From assembly GCA_963834405.1 (NCBI GenBank), contig CAWIBX010000003.1, forward strand, positions 377,529 through 441,528: DNA of 64,000 nucleotides. The letters are read 5' to 3'. The position numbers and the translations under genes were made by a program. Below are positions 25,314-32,893 of this stretch, one piece after another. The DNA is from Bog-473 sp963834405. Lineage in GTDB: Bacteria; Actinomycetota; Acidimicrobiia; Acidimicrobiales; RAAP-2. Numbering within the stretch: the first letter of the stretch is position 1; each line of letters opens with the position of its first letter. Under the pieces are notes generated by a model. The model made no database searches and had not been told where the DNA came from. It worked only from the letters and a program-made list of their open reading frames with translations.

Positions 25314-26294
25314 ATGAACTACACCAATCTCGGCACGTCCGGTCTGCGGGTCTCGAGGGTCTGCCTCGGAATGATGGGCTTCGGCAACGACAGCGAGCGG
25401 CCGTGGGTCATAGACGAGGACGCAGCCGAGCCGATCGTGAAGGCCGCGGCAGAGGGTGGTGTCACCTTCTTCGACACCGCTGACACCTACTCCGGCGGTG
25501 CCAGCGAGGTCGCGACCGGCCGGCTGGTACCGAAGTTCCTGAGCCGCGACGAGGTCGTCATCGCCACCAAGGTCTTCATGCCGGTCACCCCCGGCGAGAA
25601 CGGCGGCGGTCTCGGCCGCAAGCACGTCCTGTCGGGCATCGACGCGTCGCTGCACCGGCTCGGCATGGACTACGTCGACCTCTACCAGATCCACCGTTGG
25701 GATTCGCGCACGCCCATTGAGGAGACCATGGAAGCGCTGCACGACGTCGTGCGGTCGGGCAAGGCGCGCTACATCGGCGCCTCAAGCATGTTCGCCTGGC
25801 AGTTCGCCAAGGCCCAGCACACCGCGGAGCAGCACGGGTGGACGAAGTTCGTCTCCATGCAGAACCACTACAACCTCGTCTACCGCGAGGAGGAGCGCGA
25901 GATGATCCCACTCTGCCTCGACCAGGGCGTGGGGTGCATCCCGTGGAGCCCGCTGGCCCGGGGCATGCTGGCGGGGAACCGCACCCGGGACGGGGGCCGG
26001 CACACCACGCGCTCGAGCACCGACCCCTTCACCGACTACCTCTACGACCAGCCGACCGACTTCGACGTCATCGACGCCGTCAACGAGGTGGCCGCGGCAC
26101 GCGGGGTTCCCTCCGCACAGATCGCCCTGGCCTGGCTGTTGGCGCGCCCGGGGGTGACGGCACCGATCGTGGGGTCGACGAAGAAGAAGCATTTGAAGGA
26201 CGCGCTCGCGGCCGAGGAGATGACGCTGAGCGAGGACGAGATCGCGCAACTCGAAAAGCCCTACGTCCCGCACCCGGTGCTCGGGCACTTCTAG
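25314..26294 (+). CDS. Aldo/keto reductase
   Basis: A 326-residue TIM-barrel NADPH-dependent oxidoreductase. It starts YTNLGTSGLRVSRVCLG and has the catalytic tetrad residues in FFDTADTYSGG (Asp, Tyr), VVIATKVF (Lys) and YQIHRWD (His). It ends with a PIVGSTKKKHLKDAL cofactor-binding segment. The pattern is that of the general aldo/keto reductase group with YghZ/YajO-like sequence (the long loop GMLAGNRTRDGGRHT). The substrate is unknown. It sits alone between the surface-protein cluster and an acyl-CoA ligase, 76 bases before the latter. Confidence 0.9.
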   Translation: MNYTNLGTSGLRVSRVCLGMMGFGNDSERPWVIDEDAAEPIVKAAAEGGVTFFDTADTYSGGASEVATGRLVPKFLSRDEVVIATKVFMPVTPGENGGGLGRKHVLSGIDASLHRLGMDYVDLYQIHRWDSRTPIEETMEALHDVVRSGKARYIGASSMFAWQFAKAQHTAEQHGWTKFVSMQNHYNLVYREEEREMIPLCLDQGVGCIPWSPLARGMLAGNRTRDGGRHTTRSSTDPFTDYLYDQPTDFDVIDAVNEVAAARGVPSAQIALAWLLARPGVTAPIVGSTKKKHLKDALAAEEMTLSEDEIAQLEKPYVPHPVLGHF

Positions 26295-26370
26295 AGGGAC
26301 GGCCCGTCGATCGTCCCGGACCCGTTCCGGTAGGGTCGGCGCCCGGCAGGGACAGACGATCGGGGGTGGC

Positions 26371-27927
26371 ATGCGGGTCGCACTGACGGTGGCGGACTTC
26401 CTGGACCGGGCGGCGCTCGTCTACGGGCACCGGACAGCGGTGGCGGACGAGCCCGGCGTACCGGGCTCGCTGGGGACGCTGACCTACGCGGAACTGGCGG
26501 CGCGCGCCCGCGGCATGGCGTCGGGCCTCGACAGCATGGGCGTCGAACACGGCGAGCGCGTCGCCATCGTGAGCCCGAACTCGGGGCGCTTCCTCACAGC
26601 CTTCTTCGGTGTCAGCGGCTACGGCCGCATCCTCGTGCCCGTCAATTTCCGGCTCACCTCCGACGAGATCGCCTACGTGGTCGAGCATTCCGGGGCGTCC
26701 GTCCTTCTGTACGACTCGGATCTCGCGGGCGAAGTGGACACCATCAAGGTCGCCCACAAGGTGCGGCTGGACGGCGAGGAGGACGCCGCGTTGTTCGCGC
26801 CGTCGGAGGACGGGAGCGGCACCGCGCCGAAGGCGTGGGAGGCGGACGAGGACGCGACCTGCTCGGTCAATTACACGTCGGGCACCACGGCGCGGCCGAA
26901 GGGCGTGCAGCTGACACACCGAAACTGCTGGCTCAACGCCACGGCCTTCGGATGGCACACCGGGGTGAGCGACCGCGACGTGCTGCTCCACACGCTGCCC
27001 ATGTTCCACTGCAACGGCTGGGGGATGCCCTACGCCGTCACCGGCATGGGCGGCGCGCACGTCGTGCTGCGCAAGGTGGACGGCGAGGAGATCCTGACGC
27101 GGATCGAGCGGCACGGCGTGACACTGCTGTGTGGCGCGCCCGCGGTCGTGGCCGCCATCCTCACGGCGGCCGAGGCGAGGTCGGCCGCGGGGCGGCCGGT
27201 GCCGGGACGGGGGACGGTGCGCATCGTGGTGGCCGGGGCGCCGCCGCCGTCGAAGACGATCGAGCGGATTGAGACCGAGCTGGGGTGGGAGTTCATCCAG
27301 ATTTACGGGCTGACCGAGACGGCGCCGCTGCTCACCATCAACCGGGCGCCCGCCGAATGGGACGCCCTGGGGTCGGGTGAGCGCTCGCAACTGCTCAGCC
27401 GCGCCGGCGCCCCCGCCCTGGGTGTGCGCATCGACGTGGACGACGAGGGCGAGGTGCTGGCCCGCTCGAACCACGTGTTCGCCGGGTACTGGGAGCAACC
27501 CGACGAGACGGCCAAGGCGCTCGACGGCGGGTGGTTCCACACGGGCGACGGCGGGCATGTGGATGGCGCCTACATCGTGATCGCCGACCGCAAGAAGGAC
27601 GTCATCATCACGGGTGGCGAGAACGTGTCGTCCATTGAGGTGGAGGATTGCCTGTACCAGCATCCGGCCGTGGCCGAGGTGGCCGTGATCGGCGTGCCCG
27701 ACGAGAAGTGGGGCGAGACGATCAAGGCGCTCGTCGTCGCGCGGGCCGATGCCGCCCCGGTGACCGAGGCCGACCTGATTCAGCACTGCCGCGACCGCAT
27801 GGCGCACTTCAAGGCGCCGACGAGCGTGGAGTTCCGTGACGCGTTGGACCGCACCGCGACCGGCAAGCTGCAGAAGTACAAGCTGCGCCAGCCCTATTGG
27901 GCCGGGAGGGAGAAGGCGGTCAACTGA
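26371..27927 (+). CDS. AMP-dependent acyl-CoA synthetase/ligase
   Basis: The protein (518 residues) activates a carboxylic acid as acyl-AMP and transfers it to CoA. Motifs are all present: the P-loop-like NYTSGTTARPKGVQLTH (A3), IYGLTETAP (A5), GWFHTGDGGHVDG (A7), and DRKKDVIITGGENVSSIEVE (A8) with the hinge. The catalytic lysine lies in TATGKLQKYKLR (A10). The fold and length match medium/long-chain fatty acyl-CoA ligases. Substrate length cannot be told. A TAGGGT -10 element lies 41 bases upstream. It may supply acyl-CoA to the lipid enzymes elsewhere in the window. Confidence 0.92.
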   Translation: MRVALTVADFLDRAALVYGHRTAVADEPGVPGSLGTLTYAELAARARGMASGLDSMGVEHGERVAIVSPNSGRFLTAFFGVSGYGRILVPVNFRLTSDEIAYVVEHSGASVLLYDSDLAGEVDTIKVAHKVRLDGEEDAALFAPSEDGSGTAPKAWEADEDATCSVNYTSGTTARPKGVQLTHRNCWLNATAFGWHTGVSDRDVLLHTLPMFHCNGWGMPYAVTGMGGAHVVLRKVDGEEILTRIERHGVTLLCGAPAVVAAILTAAEARSAAGRPVPGRGTVRIVVAGAPPPSKTIERIETELGWEFIQIYGLTETAPLLTINRAPAEWDALGSGERSQLLSRAGAPALGVRIDVDDEGEVLARSNHVFAGYWEQPDETAKALDGGWFHTGDGGHVDGAYIVIADRKKDVIITGGENVSSIEVEDCLYQHPAVAEVAVIGVPDEKWGETIKALVVARADAAPVTEADLIQHCRDRMAHFKAPTSVEFRDALDRTATGKLQKYKLRQPYWAGREKAVN

Positions 27928-28031
27928 GGGCGAGGGCCGGCGCGGGGCTCGGGCAGGGGCTAGGGGCTCGGGCGGGGGGCTGGCTCTCTCCCGTGGCGCC
28001 TCTGTAAAAATTTAGCGAACAGGGTTCCGAA

Positions 28032-28055
28032 GAGTGAGCTGAACAGCGTTCACTC
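28032..28055 (+). terminator. Possible terminator between convergent acyl-CoA ligase and RNase D genes
   Basis: GAGTGA (28032-28037) and TCACTC (28050-28055) pair around an inner GCTG/CAGC, followed by ATTTT. The hairpin sits in the 164-base gap between two converging genes, where termination is expected. The U-tract is short, so this is tentative. Confidence 0.35.
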
Positions 28056-28091
28056 ATTTTCGAAACACCTGCCGGGGAGACGACGGCCGGC

Positions 28092-29291
28092 TCAGTCGTC
28101 CTGGGCCGCCGGCAGCGGCCGGTGCGAGCGCTCCTCGAGGACCAGGTGCGCACCCGGCCCGAAGGCGGCGGCGACGTCGCCCCTGATCAACCGGCGCAGG
28201 GGCTCGCCAACAATGTCGCGGCGCCACCCCTCGTCGAGCCGGCTGGGCTCGCCGGTCAGCAGCTGGGCTATGTCGGCCCGGGTGGCCAGCAGGCTCTGGT
28301 CGAAGTCGAGGTCGTCGGCGATCTGGCGCACCAAGCCCGAGCACACGGCGACGGCCGCCGGCGGTGCAGGGACGTCGCGGCCCTCGCGCGGCACGCGCAG
28401 ACGGCCCGCCGGCAGGTCGAGGCCGCGCCGGACGGCATCGAGGATCTCGGCCGCCCGGCCCTGGGCCAGATGGCGCCCGTCGACGCCGCGCGCCCGCCGC
28501 AGCTCATCCGTGTTCTTGGGCGGCCGTTGCGAGATCGCCATCAGCCCCAGGTCCGAGAGGATCATGCGCCGGGGCCGGTTCGTCGCGGCTGCGGTGCGCT
28601 CACGCCACGCCCCGACCTCCTGGGCCACGCCGCGCGAGCGCCGGGACATACTGCGGATATCGCCCAGCTTCCACCAGGCTTCCTCGGGGTCACGCGCCGG
28701 GGCGCGGTCCCCGAGGACCTGGTCGCACTCGTCCAACGCCCACTCCAGGCGGCCCAGGGCGCGCAGACGGTCCTCGAGTCGGGCCCGCAATCCCAGCAGG
28801 TGTGACACGTCGCTCACCGCGTAGGACAGCTGGCGCTCGGACATCGGCCGCTCCAACCAGTCGGACAGCCGGTCGGCCTTGGGGAGGCTGATGCCGAGCA
28901 CCTGGTCGGCAAGACGCGACAGCGACGGGGAGGACATACCGAGGAACCCCGCCACGATCTGGGTGTCGAAGACCGTTGCCGGAATGGAGCCGCACGCAGC
29001 CATGAGGATGTCGAGGTCCTGCACCGCGGCGTGGGCCACCGCCACGCCCGCGCCGCCGAAGAGCCCGGCCAGGGGTGCGGGGTCGACGGCCAGGGGGTCG
29101 ACCAGGGCCACCTCCGCCTCCTCCCCCCAGGCGATCTGAATCAAGGCCAGTTGGGGGACGTAGGTGCGTTCGGTGTGGAACTCGGTGTCGAAGCCGTAGT
29201 AGGGCTCGCTTGCCACCCGGGTGACGAGCGCCTCCAGGCCGGCAGAGTCCGTGACCATGGTGGCGGGGGCCGGCGGGGCGGGCGCGCTCAT
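28092..29291 (-). CDS. rnd: Ribonuclease D-like 3'-5' exonuclease with HRDC domain
   Basis: The DEDD exonuclease fold is visible. Motif I is YYGFDTEFHTERTYVPQLALIQIA (its first part gives the D-x-E pair), motif II is AVAHAAVQDLDIL, and motif III is SYAVSDVSHLLGLRARLEDRL. After it comes an HRDC-like region (PKNTDELRRARGVDGRHL). RNase D trims tRNA and other structured RNA 3' ends. The 399-residue length fits. The ATG lies 9 bases after a TAGGGT -10 element and has no Shine-Dalgarno sequence, suggesting a leaderless transcript. Confidence 0.9.
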   Translation of the reverse strand: MSAPAPPAPATMVTDSAGLEALVTRVASEPYYGFDTEFHTERTYVPQLALIQIAWGEEAEVALVDPLAVDPAPLAGLFGGAGVAVAHAAVQDLDILMAACGSIPATVFDTQIVAGFLGMSSPSLSRLADQVLGISLPKADRLSDWLERPMSERQLSYAVSDVSHLLGLRARLEDRLRALGRLEWALDECDQVLGDRAPARDPEEAWWKLGDIRSMSRRSRGVAQEVGAWRERTAAATNRPRRMILSDLGLMAISQRPPKNTDELRRARGVDGRHLAQGRAAEILDAVRRGLDLPAGRLRVPREGRDVPAPPAAVAVCSGLVRQIADDLDFDQSLLATRADIAQLLTGEPSRLDEGWRRDIVGEPLRRLIRGDVAAAFGPGAHLVLEERSHRPLPAAQDD

Positions 29292-29300
29292 CTGCGCTGG

Positions 29301-29306
29301 ACCCTA
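29301..29306 (-). promoter_or_regulatory. -10 element for leaderless rnd
   Basis: TAGGGT on the minus strand, 9 bases upstream of the RNase D ATG with no ribosome-binding sequence between. Confidence 0.45.
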
Positions 29307-29463
29307 CCGTTCCCCACAGAGCGCCAGGCGACGGTGGCCACCGGCTACGATCCGTTTGACCTGCAAAAACGAGCTTTTTGATCAGGTAATGACTTAAGGC
29401 CCTGTTTGGACCTGCCGGAATTCGGTAGAGAAGAGGGTGGAGGGCAGTGCCGGAGGGGGAGCC

Positions 29464-30153
29464 GTGAAGAAGGCCAGGAAGAAGCTGTTCGGCAAGGACG
29501 CGCACGACGAGGTCGCCGCGCGGCCCGACGCCGGTGACGCACCCACCACGCCGAGCCGGCCGAGCTCCGACGCCTCGCCGGGCCTGTCAGCGAGGAGCGT
29601 CGAAACGATGTTGCAGGAGTTCAGCTCCGGCGGCGGCAGCGAGGTCCCGCCCGCCGGCACTAACCGGGCGGGCAAGTACGACCAGCTATGGCAGCTCTCC
29701 ATGGCCGATCCCCACACCGGCCTCGCCAACCAATTGCTGCTGCTCGACCGCCTCACCCAGGCCCTGGCCCGGCGGCGGCGCCACGGCGGCGAGGTCGTGG
29801 TCTGCCATATCGACCTCGACAACCTGGGCGAGATCAACATGGACCTCGGGTACACGACGGGGAACACGGTTCTGGTCGAGATGTCGCGGCGGCTCACGTC
29901 CGTGCTCCGCACCGAGGACACCGTCGGCCGCGTCGGGGGCAGCGAACTCGTGGTGGTGCTCACGGTGAGCGACGAGCAGGCCGTCGGGACGCTCACCCGC
30001 CGGCTGCAGCACACGCTCGACGAGCCGGTCGTCGTGGGGAGCCAGAGCATCCGACTCCAGGCCACCATGGGCGTCGCCGTGGCCGAGGACAGCGAGTCGG
30101 CCGAGGACCTCCTGGCGCGGGCCGACCGCTCCACGCGGGTCGGACACCGCTGA
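29464..30153 (+). CDS. GGDEF-fold protein with degenerate active site
   Basis: Residues ~75-229 form a diguanylate-cyclase-like domain: MADPHTGLANQLLLLDRLTQ, then VVVCHIDLDNLGEINMDLGY and TVLVEMSRRL. The signature loop then reads VGGSELVVVL (about residues 157-166), with GGSEL in place of GGDEF, so the catalytic acidic residue is lost. It lacks membrane segments; the first ~70 residues are basic, then disordered. It probably acts as a c-di-GMP or GTP-binding or protein-interaction module rather than a synthase. GTG at 29464 is chosen because GGAGGGGGA precedes it directly; another GTG lies nine codons upstream. Confidence 0.85.
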   Translation: MKKARKKLFGKDAHDEVAARPDAGDAPTTPSRPSSDASPGLSARSVETMLQEFSSGGGSEVPPAGTNRAGKYDQLWQLSMADPHTGLANQLLLLDRLTQALARRRRHGGEVVVCHIDLDNLGEINMDLGYTTGNTVLVEMSRRLTSVLRTEDTVGRVGGSELVVVLTVSDEQAVGTLTRRLQHTLDEPVVVGSQSIRLQATMGVAVAEDSESAEDLLARADRSTRVGHR

Positions 30154-30228
30154 GAATCCTCCGCTGGGTGCTGATCGTCGGCGCCACCGCCCTCGCGGAG
30201 CGGTCGCTGCTCGACGTGGCCCGCTATC

Positions 30229-30507
30229 TCAGGATGCGCTCCAAGTAGCACCGAGCCGCGCGATGTCGCGGGCCCGCCCGAGCACGGACTCCATGGAGAG
30301 GGGCTCGCCGGTGTCGGGATCGAGGCGGTGCCCCAGCTCGGCGAGCACGTGGCCGGCATGCGAGCGCAGCGCCCGGATCAAGTCAAGTCCTCGAACTCCT
30401 GCGACGCGGCCACCGCCTTTCGCCGCGTCGATCACCTCGTCGAGCGCGTCGCTCCCGTCGCGGGCGCCGACGACGTACCCCGCGATGAAGGCCAGGATGA
30501 GTCCCAC
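30229..30507 (-). CDS. Small membrane-anchored hypothetical protein
   Basis: A 92-residue protein that starts with a short hydrophobic helix, GLILAFIAGYVVGARDG, then an amphipathic helix (DALDEVIDAAKGG) and a charged soluble part. The I-A-G-Y-x-x-G-A-R opening is common in small actinobacterial membrane-anchored proteins of unknown role. GTG start. It follows, on the same strand, a YceI-like gene 65 bases upstream. No catalytic motif is visible. Confidence 0.6.
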   Translation of the reverse strand: MGLILAFIAGYVVGARDGSDALDEVIDAAKGGGRVAGVRGLDLIRALRSHAGHVLAELGHRLDPDTGEPLSMESVLGRARDIARLGATWSAS

Positions 30508-30572
30508 GTGGCGCCCTCTCTACCGGCCCTGAGCCGAGTCCCGGAGACGGCCACGGTCGCGGAACCGGTCAG

Positions 30573-31163
30573 TCATTGCGCGCGCGCTTCTATGTGCATC
30601 TCGACCGACACCTCTGGATAGATCTTGAGGGCCAGGGTGGTGGGCACCTTGAGGTCGAATTCCCGGATGTCGATGGTCTGCTGGCCGCAGACCACGAGGA
30701 CGTCGCGGCGGACGGGCTCCACGATGACCACCCCGCTGCTGGGACGGACGACGTTGTGGATCTCCATGCGCGCCTCGAGCTCGTAGCGGTTCACCCCCTC
30801 CGCCACGACCGCCTGCGTGAGCTCCAGAACGGCCTTGAGATAGCGGCGCGCGTCTATGCGTCGCTTCAGCTCGGTGTCGTAGAGCGTGTTGCCCGACGTC
30901 AGCTCCTTGAGCGAAACGGTCACCTGCGCCTTCACGGGCGCGCCGCCGAGGTCGACGACGTTGCCGTCCACCTCCGCGGAGATCTCGCCCCGCAGCTCGC
31001 TGGTGGCGAACGAAATGCGGCCGACATTGGAGCGGGCCTTGACCAGGACGGCCGACCGTCCCGGCAAGACTTCGAATGTCGTCAGCGCGTGGTCAGCTGG
31101 TCCCAAAGCCCCCGGTTCCGTGTCTCGGACTCGTCCCAGGAGCGCGCACGATGCACTGTACAC
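30573..31163 (-). CDS. YceI-like lipid-binding domain protein
   Basis: From about residue 30 the sequence follows the YceI beta-barrel pattern. FEVLPGRSAVLVKARSNVG corresponds to the first strands, SLKELTSGNTLYDTELKRRI to the usual S-x-x-S-G-x-x-x-R-D-x-x-L block, and RYELEARMEIHNVVRP to the T-I-x-G-V-T/R strand, with H-N-V-V-R in place of H-G-x-T-R. YceI proteins bind isoprenoid-like molecules. No signal peptide is seen, so it may be cytoplasmic. The N-terminus before residue 30 looks unstructured and the GTG start is uncertain. It lies in the same frame as, and 21 bases after, a kinase fragment. Confidence 0.65.
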   Translation of the reverse strand: MYSASCALLGRVRDTEPGALGPADHALTTFEVLPGRSAVLVKARSNVGRISFATSELRGEISAEVDGNVVDLGGAPVKAQVTVSLKELTSGNTLYDTELKRRIDARRYLKAVLELTQAVVAEGVNRYELEARMEIHNVVRPSSGVVIVEPVRRDVLVVCGQQTIDIREFDLKVPTTLALKIYPEVSVEMHIEARAQ

Positions 31164-31184
31164 GGGGCGCGCCGGCCGGGTCCC

Positions 31185-31448
31185 TCACGTCGGCGGCTGT
31201 TCGAGCACCCGCGCCTCGTGTTCGAGACGCATGCAGACCGCTGTCAGCATGTTCGCGGTCTCGACCGCCTTGATGATGACGTCGGTTTCGCCGAGATGGT
31301 CGACGCCCGTGTAGGTGTTGATGCCGCGGCCCCGCTTGACCAGCGTCACCACATCGAAGCGCCCGTCGATCGCCCCCAGCCGCTCGGGTGGGCCGGACCG
31401 AGCAGGCGAGCCGGCCCCGGGTGCGCGCGGGGCGAAGGTGTCGGTCAC
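31185..31448 (-). CDS. Truncated Ser/Thr kinase N-lobe (fragment)
   Basis: Reading from a GTG at 31448, the ~87 residues include IDGRFDVVTLVKRGRGINTY, a glycine-rich-loop-like start, then DVIIKAVETAN with the V-x-x-K lysine. An alpha-C helix follows (CMRLEHEARVLEQ), then PPT and a stop. The catalytic loop, DFG motif and C-lobe are missing, and no other frame downstream supplies them, because the YceI gene follows at once. It is either a pseudogene left by deletion or a small domain with another use. The frame is open to 31577 upstream. Confidence 0.5.
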   Translation of the reverse strand: MTDTFAPRAPGAGSPARSGPPERLGAIDGRFDVVTLVKRGRGINTYTGVDHLGETDVIIKAVETANMLTAVCMRLEHEARVLEQPPT

Positions 31449-31595
31449 GGCGGTGGAGCGGTCCAAGGCCGTCGGCCCGCTCGGTTGCGCCCGACTCCCC
31501 TGCGGCCGCAGCACGTTCCCCCCAACTCCCAATGGATCCTCCCGTTTCCCAACGGGTCTTGTCCGTCTACCTGCCAACGGCGGAAACAGGTATTA

Positions 31596-31625
31596 CAGGG
31601 GCGCGCCGGATTCGGCGCGCCCCTG
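31596..31625. repeat. Perfect 13-bp GC hairpin
   Basis: CAGGGGCGCGCCG (31596-31608) and its exact complement (31613-31625) flank the 4-base loop GATT. It lies in the 343-base gap between the divergent kinase fragment and a hypothetical gene; the rest of the gap holds a smaller CCCGTT/AACGGG hairpin at 31541-31556 and nothing else recognisable. No U-run follows on either strand, so a classical terminator is unlikely. Confidence 0.75.
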
Positions 31626-31791
31626 CCCGCGGCGCGGTGAGATCCGCCATCGGCGTGGTCCCCGGTCGGGGAGACCCGAGGTGGGTGAGGCGCCCCGGCG
31701 CAGTACCCCCGGGCCGCCAGGGAGTATCAGCCCTTGCCAAGTTAGGAGTATCGGCTCTAGTGAGGGCGCGGCTTTCCGGCCAGGCTAAGGG

Positions 31792-32136
31792 ATGGTGTCG
31801 ATGTACAGCGAGCTGCTCTGCGGCCTCTGCGCCGAAGTCGATCCGGTCCCGCTTCCCGCGGCGCGGGAGGAGCTGGTCGTGATATTGCTCCAGTGCCGGC
31901 GCCGGCTAGAGGGCCACGGCGTGCACGACGGGCACGTGGTGGCCGAGGACCTGGCCCTGGAGCTGGACCACGACCGCATGCTCCTGCGGCTCTGCTCGGC
32001 CGTGGGGATCGACACCGACCCCTCTCGCTTCGACAACCCCCTCGCGGAGCGCGAACGCCTCGAGCACCTGCTCCGCGCCAGCGGGGTGGACTTCCGGACG
32101 CTGGAAGACAACCGCCGCGCACCCGCCGTCGCCTGA
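31792..32136 (+). CDS. Hypothetical soluble protein upstream of the two-component pair
   Basis: A 114-residue protein with good actinobacterial coding character. The N-terminal part is helical and hydrophobic (LLCGLCAEVDPVPLP), followed by DGHVVAEDLALELDHDRMLL and an acidic ending with AERERLEHLLRASGVDF. Several leucine and acidic pairs suggest a small helical bundle. I do not recognise the family. Its 3' end stops 3 bases from the convergent response-regulator gene. ATG start; an in-frame ATG three codons later is also possible. Confidence 0.5.
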   Translation: MVSMYSELLCGLCAEVDPVPLPAAREELVVILLQCRRRLEGHGVHDGHVVAEDLALELDHDRMLLRLCSAVGIDTDPSRFDNPLAERERLEHLLRASGVDFRTLEDNRRAPAVA

Positions 32137-32138
32137 GA

Positions 32139-32795
32139 TCAGGTCCGCGGACCGGTCCCCTTCCGTTCGGCCAGCACCGCCGCGTAGACAGCGGCCTCGG
32201 TGCGTCGGCGCATCCCGAGCTTGGAGAGCAGGCTCGAGACGTAGTTCTTGACCGTCGCCTCGGCGAGGAAGAGCTCCTCGGCGATCTGGCGGTTGGACTG
32301 CCCCTGCGCGATGAGCTCCAGGACCTTGCGCTCCTGGGGCGTCAGGACGGTCAGCCGGGACTCGGCCTCCTGGTCCTTGCGCAGCCGGGCGAAGAGCTCC
32401 TGGGTCAGCGCCGGGTCGAGCAGCGACATGCCCTGGCTGACGCGGCGGATGTCGCCGAGAAGGTCGCCCCCGCCGACCTCCTTGAGGACATAGCCGGACG
32501 CCCCCGCCATGATGGACGAGAACAGCGCGTCGTCGTCGGAGTACGACGTGAGCATCAGGCAGCGCACCGACAGGAGCGTGGACTGGATCTCCCGGCAGAC
32601 CTCGATGCCGTTGCCGTCGGGCAACCGCACGTCGAGAATGGCGACGTCGGGCTCCAGCTCGCGGATGAGCTCGAGACCGCGCTGAGCAGTGCCCGCTTCG
32701 CCGACCACCTCCATGTCCTCTTCGTCCTGGAGGAGTGTGCGCAGGCCCGTGCGGACCAGCTCGTGATCGTCGAGGACGAACACCCGGATCGTCAT
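32139..32795 (-). CDS. DosR/NarL-type response regulator
   Basis: This 218-residue regulator has a receiver domain with acidic pocket FVLDDHE, phospho-acceptor Asp55 in AILDVRLPDGNG, the LTSYSD switch and ASGYVLK lysine. A LuxR/NarL DNA-binding domain follows (LTPQERKVLELIAQG, IAEELFLAEATVKNYVSSLL). From memory it closely parallels mycobacterial DosR/DevR in both the DVRLPDGNGIE block and the FLAE-x-TVKNYVS helix. It is divergent from its histidine kinase, 98 bases apart. The ATG at MTIRVF is chosen over an upstream in-frame start because the receiver fold begins here. Confidence 0.9.
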   Translation of the reverse strand: MTIRVFVLDDHELVRTGLRTLLQDEEDMEVVGEAGTAQRGLELIRELEPDVAILDVRLPDGNGIEVCREIQSTLLSVRCLMLTSYSDDDALFSSIMAGASGYVLKEVGGGDLLGDIRRVSQGMSLLDPALTQELFARLRKDQEAESRLTVLTPQERKVLELIAQGQSNRQIAEELFLAEATVKNYVSSLLSKLGMRRRTEAAVYAAVLAERKGTGPRT

Positions 32796-32880
32796 CGTCC
32801 AGATACTGCCACGAGGGCTGCCACGAAGGCCGCCACACGGGCAGGGCAACCCCCGTCCCTTTGCCTGCTGACGGCGCCGG

Positions 32881-32886
32881 TACTCT
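32881..32886 (+). promoter_or_regulatory. -10 element for the histidine kinase (leaderless)
   Basis: TACTCT, 7 bases upstream of the GTG start. No Shine-Dalgarno sequence is present. Confidence 0.45.
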
Positions 32887-32893
32887 GGCGGGC

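Noticed and set aside
30151..30248. Small plus-strand frame with hydrophobic start (VLIVGATALAERSLLDV) after the GGDEF gene
   Set aside because: About 26 residues from a GTG with no ribosome site and converging into the next gene; not enough support.
32796..32893. DosR-box palindrome between the regulator and kinase
   Set aside because: Only a half-like GTCCC is visible; the full GGGACT...AGTCCC palindrome is absent.
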